A stretch of 64,000 nucleotides of DNA from Bifidobacterium sp. GTDB taxonomy: Bacteria > Actinomycetota > Actinomycetes > Actinomycetales > Bifidobacteriaceae. The notes beneath the pieces were generated by a model that worked only from the letters and a program-made list of their open reading frames with translations, did not search any database and had not been told where the DNA came from. The DNA is taken from positions 171,069-235,068 of the forward strand of contig JAGGHK010000002.1 in assembly GCA_024104275.1 (NCBI GenBank), read 5' to 3'. Of this stretch, positions 8,301-18,028 are shown piece by piece (position 1 is the stretch's first letter; the number at the start of each line of letters is the position of its first letter). Made by a program: the position numbers and the translations under genes.

Positions 8301-9641
8301 GTGTTCGTCCGAAGAAGGCTCAATCCTCCTCTTCCCACATACATCAACGACGACGGAAAGAAAGGTCAGGATCAATCCCATAATGCAACCAAGCAACATC
8401 AGCAACGCAGACAGAAACAAGCAAATCAACGAAAAGCCTATGACCGCACACTGATTGCAAGTTTCAACGGCTATATCACCCAAGCGGTGGTCAACAATTT
8501 CATGCCACTGTTGTTCGTGACCTTCGCCGCGACGTTGAAAATCGATATGGTTCGAATTTCAAATCTAATCACCATCAATTTCGTCACTCAACTTGTGGTC
8601 GACGCACTAGCCGGTAAATACGTGGACCGCGTTGGATACAAGAGGTGCATCATAGCGGCACACGTGTTCGCGGCCATAGACCTGGTGACCCTCGGTTTGG
8701 TTCCCACACACGTCAGCGACCCTTACGCTGCAATACTCGTGTCCCTTGTTTTTTATGCGTTCGGAGGCGGACTGATCGAGGTCATGGTCTCGCCGATAGT
8801 CGAGGCATGCCCGACGAAACACAAGGCAAAGGCAATGAGCCTTCTGCACTCTTTCTATTGCTGGGGACAGCTGGCCACCGTAATCATCTCAACGCTGTTT
8901 CTGTGGTTTTTCGGCATCAATAATTGGCCAACGCTTTCTTGCATCTGGGCAATCGTGCCCGTCATCGGCATCGTCATGTTCGCCACTGCGCCTATGCCTG
9001 ACATTGTGCCGGAAGGGATAACCGCGATGACGGCAAGGGACCTGCTCGGCAGGCCGGTGTCCTATCTGTTCTTCATAATGATGCTTTGCGCCGGAGCAGC
9101 CGAACAAGGCATGAGCCAGTGGGCCAGCGCTTTCGCCGAATCCGGATTAGGCGTGCAAAAAGTCATCGGCGATCTGGCAGGACCAGCAGACTTCGCGCTT
9201 ATGATGGCGCTCAGCCGCACAATCTACGGCATCTGGGGCAACAAAATCAATCTGGACGCCTTTATGACCGGCAGCTGCATATTATGCGTGGTCGTATACC
9301 TGCTTGCAGCACTGTCGCCATCACCCGTGCTGGCTTTGGCGGGATGCGCCCTCACTGGCTTTTCGGTCGGTATCATGTGGCCCGGTACATTTTCACTGGC
9401 TGCAGCAGAGATGCCCGGCGGAGGCACGCTGATGTTTGCGGTCTTCGCCATCGCCGGCGATCTCGGATGCGCCGGAGGGCCCACATTGGTCGGCATGGTC
9501 TCCGCCGCGCATGGCAACAACCTGAAATCCGGGCTGCTGCTCGGTACTGTATTCGCCGTAATACTTTTGGTTTGCTTCTTCCTGATGAGAAAGATGAAAT
9601 CGCAGGACGTTACGACCCAAAGTGCTGCTACGCTTTCATAA
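8301..9641 (+). CDS. MFS transporter, uncertain N terminus
   Basis: About 400 residues of clear MFS protein: twelve probable helices starting at ASFNGYITQAVVNNF, with the loop GKYVDRVGYKR after helices 2-3 and a central loop near LLGRPVSY. Members of this group usually begin only 15-25 residues before the first helix. Here the frame runs upstream to a GTG at 8301 through about 50 basic, Gln-rich residues and has no ATG in between. An ATG with a plausible upstream AAAGG lies at 8383 but in the +1 frame and runs into a TGA at 8452-8454. Either initiation uses a non-ATG codon or the 5' end carries a one-base indel. The gene is divergent from GH31 and convergent with the rhamnosidase gene; substrate unknown, probably a sugar. 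Confidence 0.75.
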   Translation: MFVRRRLNPPLPTYINDDGKKGQDQSHNATKQHQQRRQKQANQRKAYDRTLIASFNGYITQAVVNNFMPLLFVTFAATLKIDMVRISNLITINFVTQLVVDALAGKYVDRVGYKRCIIAAHVFAAIDLVTLGLVPTHVSDPYAAILVSLVFYAFGGGLIEVMVSPIVEACPTKHKAKAMSLLHSFYCWGQLATVIISTLFLWFFGINNWPTLSCIWAIVPVIGIVMFATAPMPDIVPEGITAMTARDLLGRPVSYLFFIMMLCAGAAEQGMSQWASAFAESGLGVQKVIGDLAGPADFALMMALSRTIYGIWGNKINLDAFMTGSCILCVVVYLLAALSPSPVLALAGCALTGFSVGIMWPGTFSLAAAEMPGGGTLMFAVFAIAGDLGCAGGPTLVGMVSAAHGNNLKSGLLLGTVFAVILLVCFFLMRKMKSQDVTTQSAATLS

Positions 9642-9840
9642 CGCCACCGTGGTGATGTACTGTGCGAGCGCATGAGATCGAGCGCCTTTAGAGGATGACC
9701 GGCGCCAGTACATCGCCTCAATCAGCCAGCCGACCGCGTTGCGGCTGACCGTCACGATATCGTTGCCGCCCATCGACCATCAGATAGCAACCAGCGTGCC
9801 TTGCGTCTGGTTGGCGGCACTTTCAACCCCACAAGACTTT
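9636..9840 (-). pseudogene. Possible remnant of an unidentified gene
   Basis: In one minus-strand frame about 20 codons, a TGA at 9780-9782, and then a 45-codon open stretch read like protein (NQTQGTLVAI, then WSMGGNDIVTVSRNAVGWL). The stop overlaps the end of the upstream MFS gene. This could be the decayed end of a gene replaced by the rhamnosidase, or chance. No family is recognised. Confidence 0.2.
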
Positions 9841-9848
9841 CAGGAAGT

Positions 9849-12665
9849 CTACGGAAGAGCGATGCTGCGCACCTCATGGTGACCGGGGCCAAGTTCGTAG
9901 AGAACCATCGAGCCCAGCGGATAGCGCACGCCCGCCTCGTTATCCATGGATTCCTCGACAACCATGGTATGGCTTGGATGCCCATCGACGAGCACCATAT
10001 CCACAGCCCCCTGGCTCTGCGGCGGCAGGACGACCTCGGCGACGCAACCCGACGGCACGTCGATGGCCAACTGCAGGCAACCGCTGGGAGTGGGGTCCAC
10101 AAAACCGATCGGATCGTTCAACGAGACCATGCCACTATTGACCCGCTTGCACCGCACCCCGATGGTTCCCGAACGTACGGGCACTTTTGCCTCGACCTCA
10201 TTCATATCGCCAAGTTGCGGCATAACCAGGAACGTACGGTAACCGGGCTCAAGCGGACGGATGCCCAACACCCCTTCCGGCAGGAGATAGACCGGCGAGG
10301 CCGACCACGGATGGGAATAGGTGAGGTTCGGTTTCAGCTCGGAATCCCAAGCCTCCATCGTGCCGCCGCCTTGCTTGCGGACCATGTTGCCCCAAGTCCG
10401 TTGGCCCAGTTTTGCGGCGATAAGCGTGTCCGCGTCCACACCGTAACTGGCACGATAGAGCCCGTCCAGATAGACCGCCGCCACATAGACACTGCAGGCC
10501 ATGCCCCGCGAGCGTAGATAATCGGTCACGTTGGACAACCTGCTTTCCGGAACCTGGCCGAACTCAAGCACAAATGCGGAAGCGTGCAGGGAACAATGCC
10601 TGATACGCACTGCTTCGATTGTCGCTTTATCCGCTGCCGCGCCACCGGTTTCCGGCACGTCGACCAGACCGTCGCAATAAGCGCCTTGTGACTCATCGTA
10701 AAGCCATGTATTAAGGACCTTACGGATGCGTTGCGAACGGGTGTCGAATAATTCGGCGTCATCGTCCTCGCCGACGATCCGCGCCAAAACCGCCATATCG
10801 GCATACGTTTGGGAGGCCAAGGCGTTGATGACGGTGTTGACGCGTCCGAAAACGAAACCGTCACGCTCGCTTTGCGGCCAATCGACCAAATCACCGTCGG
10901 TTTGGCTCGACTTGCCCGGATCCTTGACAATCAAACCAAAGTCATCATTCCAGAAGCGTTGCGGCAGAAGGGTTTTAAGGCGCGCGTACTCGGCACTCAC
11001 ATGAGAGGAGTCGCCGGTATGCATCCACCAATCGTAGACCGCAAGAATCAGATACATCGGCCATTCGGTGGGCCAGGTGCGGTTGGCGATGAGATAGTCG
11101 ACGGTATAGCGAGCCAGCGTTGGGGCATCGTCAAGCGCAAGATGGCACTGCTGCTGAATCCATGCATCGGCTTCGTAAGGTGCGCGCTCACGCGTCCATG
11201 AATCCGCATAGATGCTGCCGTTGCAGGCATCGATGGTGCGAGCGCAGAGCGACCAGATGTCGTTGAGCATCTGGTTTGATGAACGAAAACTCGCTTCATC
11301 GGTCGTCTTCGGATAGACCAAGGCCGAAGATTCGACCTCGAGTCTCCCTGAATCCAACAGCTCGGTGACGTTCAAACCACTGTCGTTTGCGGCGTGAAGC
11401 TCAACGTAGCGGAAAACGCGTATCCCCCATGTCTCCAGCGCATTATCGGCGCCGCGCCGGCTTTCGGGACCATCCGGACTTCCCTTGATATGCCAGCGAT
11501 CCTCGTAGACATTGGAGGTGTTCAGCCGATATTTCACCGAGCCGTCATCATGGCGCACTTCACCATATCGGATGTCCAATTCCAACGGTTGCACACCCTG
11601 CGCGCGCACTCGTACGCCACCGAGCTGTACACCGCCGAAATCAAGCACCGCTCCCCCGTCCGGCAACGGCGAAACCGCGAGCGCGTGACGATGACACAGC
11701 CGCAATTTATCGGTCGGCGTCGGCTCAAGCCGTGAAAATGCCGGCTTTTCAACGGCATCGGACCATGCGGAATCATCGAAGCCAGGACCAGTAAAACCGA
11801 ACGGATAATAGTCCGAATCGATGTTTTCGGCAGGTGCTTCGAAATACTGCGTACCTATGGAAGCGCTGTCGGGATAGACACTGGCGCCAAGCATGGCCTT
11901 CCAGCCGGAACCAGTAGTGTAATGGCGTACTTCACCGTCGATAAATTCGACATCGAGCTGAGCCGCGAAACGCTGGTCTTCGAGCGTATAGGCGAGCGCA
12001 CTTACCGCGTTGGCCCCCGGGTGCAGCAAAGCCGTGACATCATAGCCGTCAACACGCGCTTCATCGCCGATCGGGAACACCGGACCACAACCGACAAACG
12101 AACCATTCGCCCAAATCCGATAGACAAACTGCCGGGCCGGACGCGTGGAAGCCCCCGTGGCGTATAGGCTGGCGCACAATACCGGTTTGTCGGGCAACGT
12201 GATTTCAGCACGGAGAAAAGCCCATCCACGAGAGTTGCCGGTGCCTTGAGGCTCGCCCGAGATATCGGCCCAGATTGGCGCGGCTCGCCATTGCGGCCCC
12301 GGCCATGTGCCGAAAGTAGCGGGAATAGCCCACGCGGATTCGTCATCAGAAGTGGTGTCGATTTTATCCATAGATTCTGCGTTTTCACGCCATAAACGAA
12401 CCGACGTCCAATACCGTTTGCCCGGTTCAATCGGCAGGTCGATCAACGGCACACCTTCGAAACCGTCGTCAAGTACCTTGCCGCTGTCCCAGATATCGCC
12501 AACGCCCGCAGTAGCCTTTGCTAGGGTGCTCGCAACAACGATCTGATAGGCGTCGACATCCCGGGCTCCGGACTTGTCCGCGTTTTCACGCCACCGAAGC
12601 ACAGGAGCCGAATCACAGGACAGGTCAACCGGATTGACCCGATCGTCAACAAGAATTTGTATCAC
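9849..12665 (-). CDS. Alpha-L-rhamnosidase, GH78-like
   Basis: 938 residues with the expected GH78 order: an N-terminal Ig-like domain (ready match VDAYQIVVAST...WDSGKV, residues 38-65), a jelly-roll carbohydrate-binding domain (about 125-315), a concanavalin-like domain, then an (alpha/alpha)6 barrel with YADSWTRERAPYEADAW (487-502), a variant of the GH78 active-site helix, and GGGTMEAWDSE...SHPWSASP near the end. No signal peptide, so it probably acts on imported rhamnosides such as flavonoid or pectic oligosaccharides. The start is GTG at 12665 with AGGCGG nine bases upstream. It is followed on its own strand by a non-coding stretch and lies upstream-adjacent to a truncated DUF624 gene. 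Linkage and aglycone specificity cannot be read from sequence. Confidence 0.9.
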   Translation of the reverse strand: MIQILVDDRVNPVDLSCDSAPVLRWRENADKSGARDVDAYQIVVASTLAKATAGVGDIWDSGKVLDDGFEGVPLIDLPIEPGKRYWTSVRLWRENAESMDKIDTTSDDESAWAIPATFGTWPGPQWRAAPIWADISGEPQGTGNSRGWAFLRAEITLPDKPVLCASLYATGASTRPARQFVYRIWANGSFVGCGPVFPIGDEARVDGYDVTALLHPGANAVSALAYTLEDQRFAAQLDVEFIDGEVRHYTTGSGWKAMLGASVYPDSASIGTQYFEAPAENIDSDYYPFGFTGPGFDDSAWSDAVEKPAFSRLEPTPTDKLRLCHRHALAVSPLPDGGAVLDFGGVQLGGVRVRAQGVQPLELDIRYGEVRHDDGSVKYRLNTSNVYEDRWHIKGSPDGPESRRGADNALETWGIRVFRYVELHAANDSGLNVTELLDSGRLEVESSALVYPKTTDEASFRSSNQMLNDIWSLCARTIDACNGSIYADSWTRERAPYEADAWIQQQCHLALDDAPTLARYTVDYLIANRTWPTEWPMYLILAVYDWWMHTGDSSHVSAEYARLKTLLPQRFWNDDFGLIVKDPGKSSQTDGDLVDWPQSERDGFVFGRVNTVINALASQTYADMAVLARIVGEDDDAELFDTRSQRIRKVLNTWLYDESQGAYCDGLVDVPETGGAAADKATIEAVRIRHCSLHASAFVLEFGQVPESRLSNVTDYLRSRGMACSVYVAAVYLDGLYRASYGVDADTLIAAKLGQRTWGNMVRKQGGGTMEAWDSELKPNLTYSHPWSASPVYLLPEGVLGIRPLEPGYRTFLVMPQLGDMNEVEAKVPVRSGTIGVRCKRVNSGMVSLNDPIGFVDPTPSGCLQLAIDVPSGCVAEVVLPPQSQGAVDMVLVDGHPSHTMVVEESMDNEAGVRYPLGSMVLYELGPGHHEVRSIALP

Positions 12666-12799
12666 AAATCATCGCCGCCTTGTATTGTTTCCGCCAACCT
12701 GCGTTCATGCTGTCTGATAAAACCCACATTACCGCTCAAGTCCTGTTATTGCCTGCGTATGCCTGGCAATGCCGAAAACTGCATATCATCGCAATCGCC

Positions 12800-13312
12800 C
12801 TATTGCCGGTAATCGCTCATCGAAGAAAACAGCCCGGACATGCCACCACCGCCGTTGTTTGCGGGTTTCTCGCTGTCGCCGGTGTAAAGCTCAATTAGCT
12901 TCTTGTCACCGGACTCGCGAGCCAGCGCCTCAAAAAGCACATCAGCCTGCCAACGTGCCGAAGCCCAGACGATATACCAGATGATGCCGGTAAACAGCAG
13001 ACCGGTGACAATCGGCGAGCTTGCCATCCCCCAGAAGTAGCCGAAAACGGCGATGCCGCTGATCACGATCATATAAATCCGCCGGGCGGAAAGCAGCACG
13101 CCGTTTTTGACGACCGCATACCATTTCGCGTTCGGATATTCCACCACGAGCACCAGCGAAACCAGCAGCGATTGGATGAGGAAAATGATGCAGATGGAAA
13201 GGACCGACACCATCAGGGCACCAAAGCCGAGGTTCATCATGATCTGCATGGAATAGGAGAACGTGAAGATGAAGAACCCGTAAATCGCCCCCTGCACAAT
13301 ATACAGAGCAGT
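12800..13312 (-). pseudogene. DUF624 (YesL-like) membrane protein, 5' truncated
   Basis: The reading frame gives about 165-170 residues with four hydrophobic segments and the DUF624 pattern VEYPNAKWYAVVKNGVLLSARR. Family members are usually 200-230 residues, so the first helix or two are missing. The homology begins near LYIVQGAIYGFF, and the DNA immediately upstream is a palindromic repeat (13310-13575), so the 5' part has probably been replaced. An in-frame GTG at 13297 could still start a short protein. DUF624 proteins commonly sit beside sugar-uptake and catabolic genes, which fits its place between the rhamnosidase and the uronate operon. Probably non-functional. Confidence 0.65.
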
Positions 13313-13575
13313 GGAGCGGGATATGCAATGTTCTGGCGTAACCTTGCCCGAACGGACTCGAATCCTTTATCTTTTTATCCGCTTACAAAACCCACTCAAC
13401 GCAGAGTGCCTTGGCTGGCATGTGCGTTGTTCGACCGTAAAGACTCGGCCTGCTTCTTATTCGCTTCAAAAAAGCACCATTAGTCAGAGCGATGGGGCGG
13501 GATATGTGTTGTTCTGGCGTAAGCTTGGCCGAACGGCCTTGAGTGTCCAGAACAACATATATCCCTCCCCATCGC
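13310..13575. repeat. Palindromic repeat element with a second partial copy
   Basis: The gap between the truncated DUF624 gene and manD contains a 29-base arm at 13489-13517 that pairs with 13547-13575 (27 of 29 positions complementary) around a 29-base loop. A second, partial copy of the left arm and loop lies at 13312-13345, sharing GCGGGATATG, GTTCTGGCGTAA and CCGAACGG. Between the copies lies AAAAGCACCATT, a 12-mer that recurs at 24819 and 24880. It looks like a small mobile or recombinogenic intergenic repeat that reached into the DUF624 gene. As a hairpin it may also terminate manD transcription. Confidence 0.65.
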
Positions 13576-13597
13576 GGCAGTAACTAAGAAAAATCAC

Positions 13598-14845
13598 TCA
13601 CCACTCGTGCATGGTACCGTCAAGCAGCCTATCCACCGGCAGCGGGGCGGGCTGGTACGGGTACTTCGCCGCGAGCTTCTCGTCGAAATCGACGCCCAGG
13701 CCCGGCTTGTTGCCCGGATGCAGGTAGCCGTCCTTGAAGGTGTAGGAGGTATGGAAGACCTCAAGGGTCTCGTCGCTGTGCTTCATGTACTCCTGGATGC
13801 CGAAGTTCGGAATCGCGAGGTCGAGGTGCAGGTTCGCGGCCATGCCGACCGGCGAGACGTCGGTGGGACCGTGGAAGCCGGACTTCACCCCGAAGAGCTC
13901 GGCGAAGGCCATGAGCTTCTTCATGTGGGTCAGACCACCGGTGTGGGTGACGGCCGAACGCACGTAGTCGATGAGCTGCTCCTCGATCAGGGTGATGTAG
14001 TCGGTCCAGGAGTTGATGATCTCGCCGATCGCGATCGGTGTGGTGGTGTGCTCGCGCACCAAGCGCAGGAACTGCTGGTTGTCCTCCGCGGGCGTGGTGT
14101 CTTCCATCCAGAAGAGGTCGTAGGGTTCAAGCATCTTGCCGAAGCGGGCGGCCTCAATCGGACGCAGACGATGGTGGGAATCATGCAGCAGGATCAGGTC
14201 CTTGCCGTACTTGTTGCGCACTTCCTCGAACACGCCGGGAATGGTGTTGAGATACGTGCGCGCGTCCCAGACTTCCTCAACAGGAACGCTGGTGCGGCGG
14301 GCAGGCTCATAATCGTAACGCATGCCCTTCTCGCCCTTGCCGGCCTGCGCATTGGCCGAAGCAGCAACGCCGTAGGTCGAGGGGATGCCGGGCAGCGCGT
14401 ACTGGATACGCGTGGCCTTGAAGCCCATGTCTCGATACATGTCAATCGAATCGAACAGGCTCGGCAGATCGGTGCCGGAAGCGTGCGCGTAGGTGAGGAT
14501 GCCCTTGCGGGATGCCCCGCCCAAGAGGTCGTAGACCGGGACGCCGAGCTTCTTGCCCTTGATGTCCCAGAGCGCCACGTCGACCGCGCTGATGGCGGCC
14601 ATCGTCACCGGCCCGCGCTTCCAGTAGGCGCCCTTGTAGAGGTACTGCCACATGTCCTCAATGTTGTCCTCGTTCTTGCCGATGAGGGCGGGAGCGATGG
14701 TCTTCAGGTATTCGGCGGCGACCAGCTCGCGTCCGTTGAGCGTAGCATCGCCAAGTCCCACAATCCCGTCGGTCGTCGTGAGCTTGAGGACGACGAAATT
14801 ACGCCCCGGGCTCGTGACAAATACCTCGGCCTTTTCAATAGCCAT
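13598..14845 (-). CDS. manD: D-mannonate dehydratase, ManD/RspA type (enolase superfamily)
   Basis: 415 residues. Enolase-superfamily landmarks of the ManD group are all present: LHDSHHRL (metal ligand Asp and catalytic His), [42 protein letters not shown] and the C-terminal DGTMHEW. ManD enzymes dehydrate D-mannonate (some D-gluconate) to 2-keto-3-deoxygluconate. The neighbouring uronate isomerase and fructuronate reductase genes make mannonate the likely substrate, so this gene takes the role of the unrelated UxuA. ATG 14845 follows AAAGGAA; a longer frame upstream has no good start. It is third in the uxaC-uxuB-manD run, after a 139-base gap. The chain length is typical and no key residue appears lost. 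Confidence 0.9.
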   Translation of the reverse strand: MAIEKAEVFVTSPGRNFVVLKLTTTDGIVGLGDATLNGRELVAAEYLKTIAPALIGKNEDNIEDMWQYLYKGAYWKRGPVTMAAISAVDVALWDIKGKKLGVPVYDLLGGASRKGILTYAHASGTDLPSLFDSIDMYRDMGFKATRIQYALPGIPSTYGVAASANAQAGKGEKGMRYDYEPARRTSVPVEEVWDARTYLNTIPGVFEEVRNKYGKDLILLHDSHHRLRPIEAARFGKMLEPYDLFWMEDTTPAEDNQQFLRLVREHTTTPIAIGEIINSWTDYITLIEEQLIDYVRSAVTHTGGLTHMKKLMAFAELFGVKSGFHGPTDVSPVGMAANLHLDLAIPNFGIQEYMKHSDETLEVFHTSYTFKDGYLHPGNKPGLGVDFDEKLAAKYPYQPAPLPVDRLLDGTMHEW

Positions 14846-14984
14846 ATCGATTCCTTTCCATTGCACAACTTGCGGCATCAGTAGCCGTACGCTGCTATTT
14901 ACTTCCCATTTAAATTCCGATAACCAAACCGTTTGCACCGACATCGGATATTGGCCAAGCGGTTATAAGCCAAATCCCGTTGAA

Positions 14985-16412
14985 TCACGACACAAGATGT
15001 GCCGCAGCAGCCACGCTCACCTCGTCCATCTGATTGACCACTTCGTCTACGAACGTAGAAGAGCCGCCGAGACAGTGGTCGAGATAGGAGACCACATATT
15101 TCACAGCTCCGCGGTCAATGCTTCCGTTGGCCGTTTTGCACGCTCTCGCGCACGAGACGACCTTGTCTTTGTTGACATCCGCGAGCCGATTGCTATAGCG
15201 AATCAGGAACAGTATCCACGCCGCAATCGCGCGGGCTGCAGGAACGACAGACTTTCCGTCCTTCAGCGCTTTTTTGGCGGCAGGTACGATACGGACAGGC
15301 AACTTCTCGCTTCCATCGGAGGCGATCTGCATCAGCAAATGGCGGATGTTCGGGTTCTCGAAACGTTCGAGCAATTGCTTGCGGTATTCATCGGTGGGCA
15401 CGCTGATATATTGCCCGGCCAAATCCCACCACTCGTTGATCCAGGAGCGCAGGGTCGGGTCCGCGACGGCATCGGCGACGGTCTCATAGCCAAACAGCGA
15501 GCCGCAATAGGCCAAGGTGGAATGGGAACCGTTGAGCATCCACAGCTTGCGTTCCTCATACGGCGTGACGTCGTCGGTAATCACGGCACCGGCTTCGTCC
15601 CAGGCCGGACGTCCACCCGGGAAGTCCCCAGCGATTACCCATTCGTGGAACGGTTCGGTACGGACCGGTGCCGCATCATGCCAATCCTTGGCACGTTCGA
15701 CAAGCTCGATGTCGCCTTGCGTCGTAGCCGGCGTAATGCGGTCAACCATGGAAGTGGCCCAAGCGACGTTGAGGCGCGTCCAATCCAGCAAGGACGGATC
15801 GACTTCGGCGATAGCCTGCTCGACCACTTTGCGGAAGGCGGCGCCGTTGCCTGCCAGATTGTCACAAGGAAGTACAGTAATCGGCCCCGCGCCGGCACTT
15901 CTGCGGGCCAGGAAACCAGCAACCATACGCACGGGAACGGTTTTGAGACCGTCCGCTTGCGGATCCGCTTTCAGCGCTTGCAGGTCAGAGGCGACAGAAG
16001 CGTTGGCAACATCCAAGTCGCCGTTCTGATTGCGCATATAGCCGGCCTCGGTGACCGTCGAGGTGACGATGGAGATATCGGGGTTGGCGAAGCGAGCGCG
16101 CAGCGCCGCGGTGTCCGAGCCGCTATGCATGGAGGAAATCGAGGAAATGACCTCGAATTGATCACCTTCCCTGCCGGAAGTAATCAGGGTATATACGCAA
16201 TCCTGGGACTCCAGCAAATCGGACATTCTTGGGCCCCGACCAGTGAAACCGGCAATTCCCCACTTTGCCGCATCTGGCGCGTGTTCCGTATACCAAGCCT
16301 GATGTGCGCGGGTGAAATTACCTATTCCCAAATGGATGATTCTCTCGGGCGCGGCTGGGCGACCGTCCTTCTCACGGCTGATCTGAGGAATTGAAACGCT
16401 ATCTGTTGACAT
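14985..16412 (-). CDS. uxuB: D-fructuronate reductase (mannitol dehydrogenase family)
   Basis: 475 residues. The N-terminal Rossmann start IIHLGIGNFTRAHQAWYTE is diagnostic of the polyol-specific long-chain dehydrogenase family, followed by LPCDNLAGNGA, TSMVDRITP and the KLWMLNGSHSTLAYCG block that holds the catalytic Lys-Asn-His residues. Members reduce fructuronate, tagaturonate or fructose with NAD(P)H. Beside uxaC and manD the reaction should be D-fructuronate to D-mannonate. ATG 16412 follows AAGGAGAGG six bases upstream. It begins 56 bases after uxaC stops and the two are probably one transcript. Alternative: mannitol dehydrogenase, disfavoured by context. Confidence 0.9.
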   Translation of the reverse strand: MSTDSVSIPQISREKDGRPAAPERIIHLGIGNFTRAHQAWYTEHAPDAAKWGIAGFTGRGPRMSDLLESQDCVYTLITSGREGDQFEVISSISSMHSGSDTAALRARFANPDISIVTSTVTEAGYMRNQNGDLDVANASVASDLQALKADPQADGLKTVPVRMVAGFLARRSAGAGPITVLPCDNLAGNGAAFRKVVEQAIAEVDPSLLDWTRLNVAWATSMVDRITPATTQGDIELVERAKDWHDAAPVRTEPFHEWVIAGDFPGGRPAWDEAGAVITDDVTPYEERKLWMLNGSHSTLAYCGSLFGYETVADAVADPTLRSWINEWWDLAGQYISVPTDEYRKQLLERFENPNIRHLLMQIASDGSEKLPVRIVPAAKKALKDGKSVVPAARAIAAWILFLIRYSNRLADVNKDKVVSCARACKTANGSIDRGAVKYVVSYLDHCLGGSSTFVDEVVNQMDEVSVAAAAHLVS

Positions 16413-16468
16413 TGCTGCCCTCTCCTTGATTGCGGTCATATCCTACGTTATTTTTAAGTCTTTTTGAC

Positions 16469-17917
16469 TTACTTGCCTTGCTCGGCGCCTTCGATCTTGA
16501 ACACCCGCTTTGGCTGGGTGGAGACCTGAGCGCGCATGATTGCAAGAGCCTCATCCATCGAAATTCGGCGGTCGCAGACCAAAGAGGAAACAAAGTTTGC
16601 GGTAACCCTCCGGTTCATGTCGTGGCGGGAAGGAATCGAGCAGATGGCGCGGGTGTCGTCGATGAACCCGGAAAGCTTGGCGAATCCGGCGTACGGAACG
16701 ACGGCGTGGAAATAACGCGAAATCGAATCCGGAGCGTCGATGAACCACCAAGGAGCACCGATATAGAAGGACGGATAGAAGCCGGCGAGCGGTGCCAGTT
16801 CGCGGGAATAGACGGTTTCGTCATCGGTAAAGGCGACGAAATGAAAATCGGCATTGTTGCCGTACTCATTGAGCAGAGGACGCAATGCCTCGACGAACTC
16901 GGCACGGGCCGGGATATCGCCACCGACGTCGGCACCATAGTTGGCGAAAGCCGCGGCGTCATAGTTGCGAGCGATGGCGGGATGCACTGTCATCACCAAA
17001 CCATCTTCCTGGGCAAGCCTGGCCTGGTCGTTGAACAAGTGGGCACGCAAACGAGCGGCATCGCCGGCACCGATACGTCCTGCGTAGGCTTCGGCAAAGA
17101 GCATCCGCACTTCGCCGTCCGAAAGCCGTTCCGAACACAAATCGGCATGGGAGTGATCGCTCAAAACCGCTCCGTGGTCTTTGAAGTAGCGCCTCCTGCG
17201 ACGCATCGCTTCGGTGAAACCGACATACGTTGAAGCGTCAACATCGGCGCTGACGCCCAAGGCGCGAACCAGTTGGGGCCAATCGGCGCGGGACGGTTCA
17301 AGGTACTTGTCCGGACGGAATGCCGGGGCGACAAACGGCTTGAATTGAGGGTCCGCATTGATCTGATCGTGCAGCTTCAGATCATCGACCGGATCATCCG
17401 TGGTCGAGACGAATTCCATATTGAAGCGATTCGAAAGCGAACGCGTGCTGAATTCCGGGGCCTTGAGCATTTCGTTGAGCTCGTCGTAAATCGCGCCTGC
17501 GGAATCGGAACCGAATTTTTCCTTGATGCCAAAGACACGAACCAATGAATCCTCAAACCAATAACGCATGGGCGTACCGGCGAAAGCGAACCAATACTTG
17601 CCGAAAAGCAAGAACGCGTCGCGCGCCTGAGCCTCGGTAAAATCGGCCTGACCGACTCCCAGCGCACTCAAAGGCACACCCTGCCCGTGCAGGATCCGAG
17701 TCACGTAGTGGTCAGGCGTGATGAACAAGTCGGTGGGATTGGCAAAATGTTTGTCCTGGGCAAACCACTCGACCGGAATATGGCCGTGAGGCGAAACGAT
17801 GGGAAGGTCCTTCACCGATTCGTAGAGTTCCCGAGCCACACGCAACGGCGACCCCTCCGCGGGCAACAAACGATCGGGAGACAAAACAGGTTCAGAAATA
17901 TCCGTCTGGCCAACCAT
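16469..17917 (-). CDS. uxaC: Glucuronate/uronate isomerase
   Basis: 482 residues, near the usual length of the uronate isomerase family in the amidohydrolase superfamily. The N-terminal metal motif SPHGHIPVEWFA, the TDHYVTR-like strand, the LSDHSHAD metal block and VMTVHPAI are visible. It converts D-glucuronate to D-fructuronate (and possibly galacturonate to tagaturonate). ATG 17917 has GAGGA about eight bases upstream; an in-frame codon at 17956 would add 13 residues unlike the family. It is first in a minus-strand operon with uxuB and manD, divergent from a LacI-type regulator across about 150 bases. The kinase and aldolase needed to finish the pathway are not in the window. Confidence 0.92.
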   Translation of the reverse strand: MVGQTDISEPVLSPDRLLPAEGSPLRVARELYESVKDLPIVSPHGHIPVEWFAQDKHFANPTDLFITPDHYVTRILHGQGVPLSALGVGQADFTEAQARDAFLLFGKYWFAFAGTPMRYWFEDSLVRVFGIKEKFGSDSAGAIYDELNEMLKAPEFSTRSLSNRFNMEFVSTTDDPVDDLKLHDQINADPQFKPFVAPAFRPDKYLEPSRADWPQLVRALGVSADVDASTYVGFTEAMRRRRRYFKDHGAVLSDHSHADLCSERLSDGEVRMLFAEAYAGRIGAGDAARLRAHLFNDQARLAQEDGLVMTVHPAIARNYDAAAFANYGADVGGDIPARAEFVEALRPLLNEYGNNADFHFVAFTDDETVYSRELAPLAGFYPSFYIGAPWWFIDAPDSISRYFHAVVPYAGFAKLSGFIDDTRAICSIPSRHDMNRRVTANFVSSLVCDRRISMDEALAIMRAQVSTQPKRVFKIEGAEQGK

Positions 17918-18028
17918 GGCACCATCCTCACAATCCGCGATAAACCATTGATCCACCGCGATCTCAAAAACCCCTATTCGTTTTTCAGTGTACGTGAGGC
18001 ATCTTGATGTTGTATTCTGTTGCCATAA

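Noticed and set aside
13607-14884. 425-codon open frame on the plus strand opposite manD
   Set aside because: Antisense shadow: the minus strand has all catalytic motifs of a ManD protein, while the plus frame is compositionally odd and has no recognisable domain.
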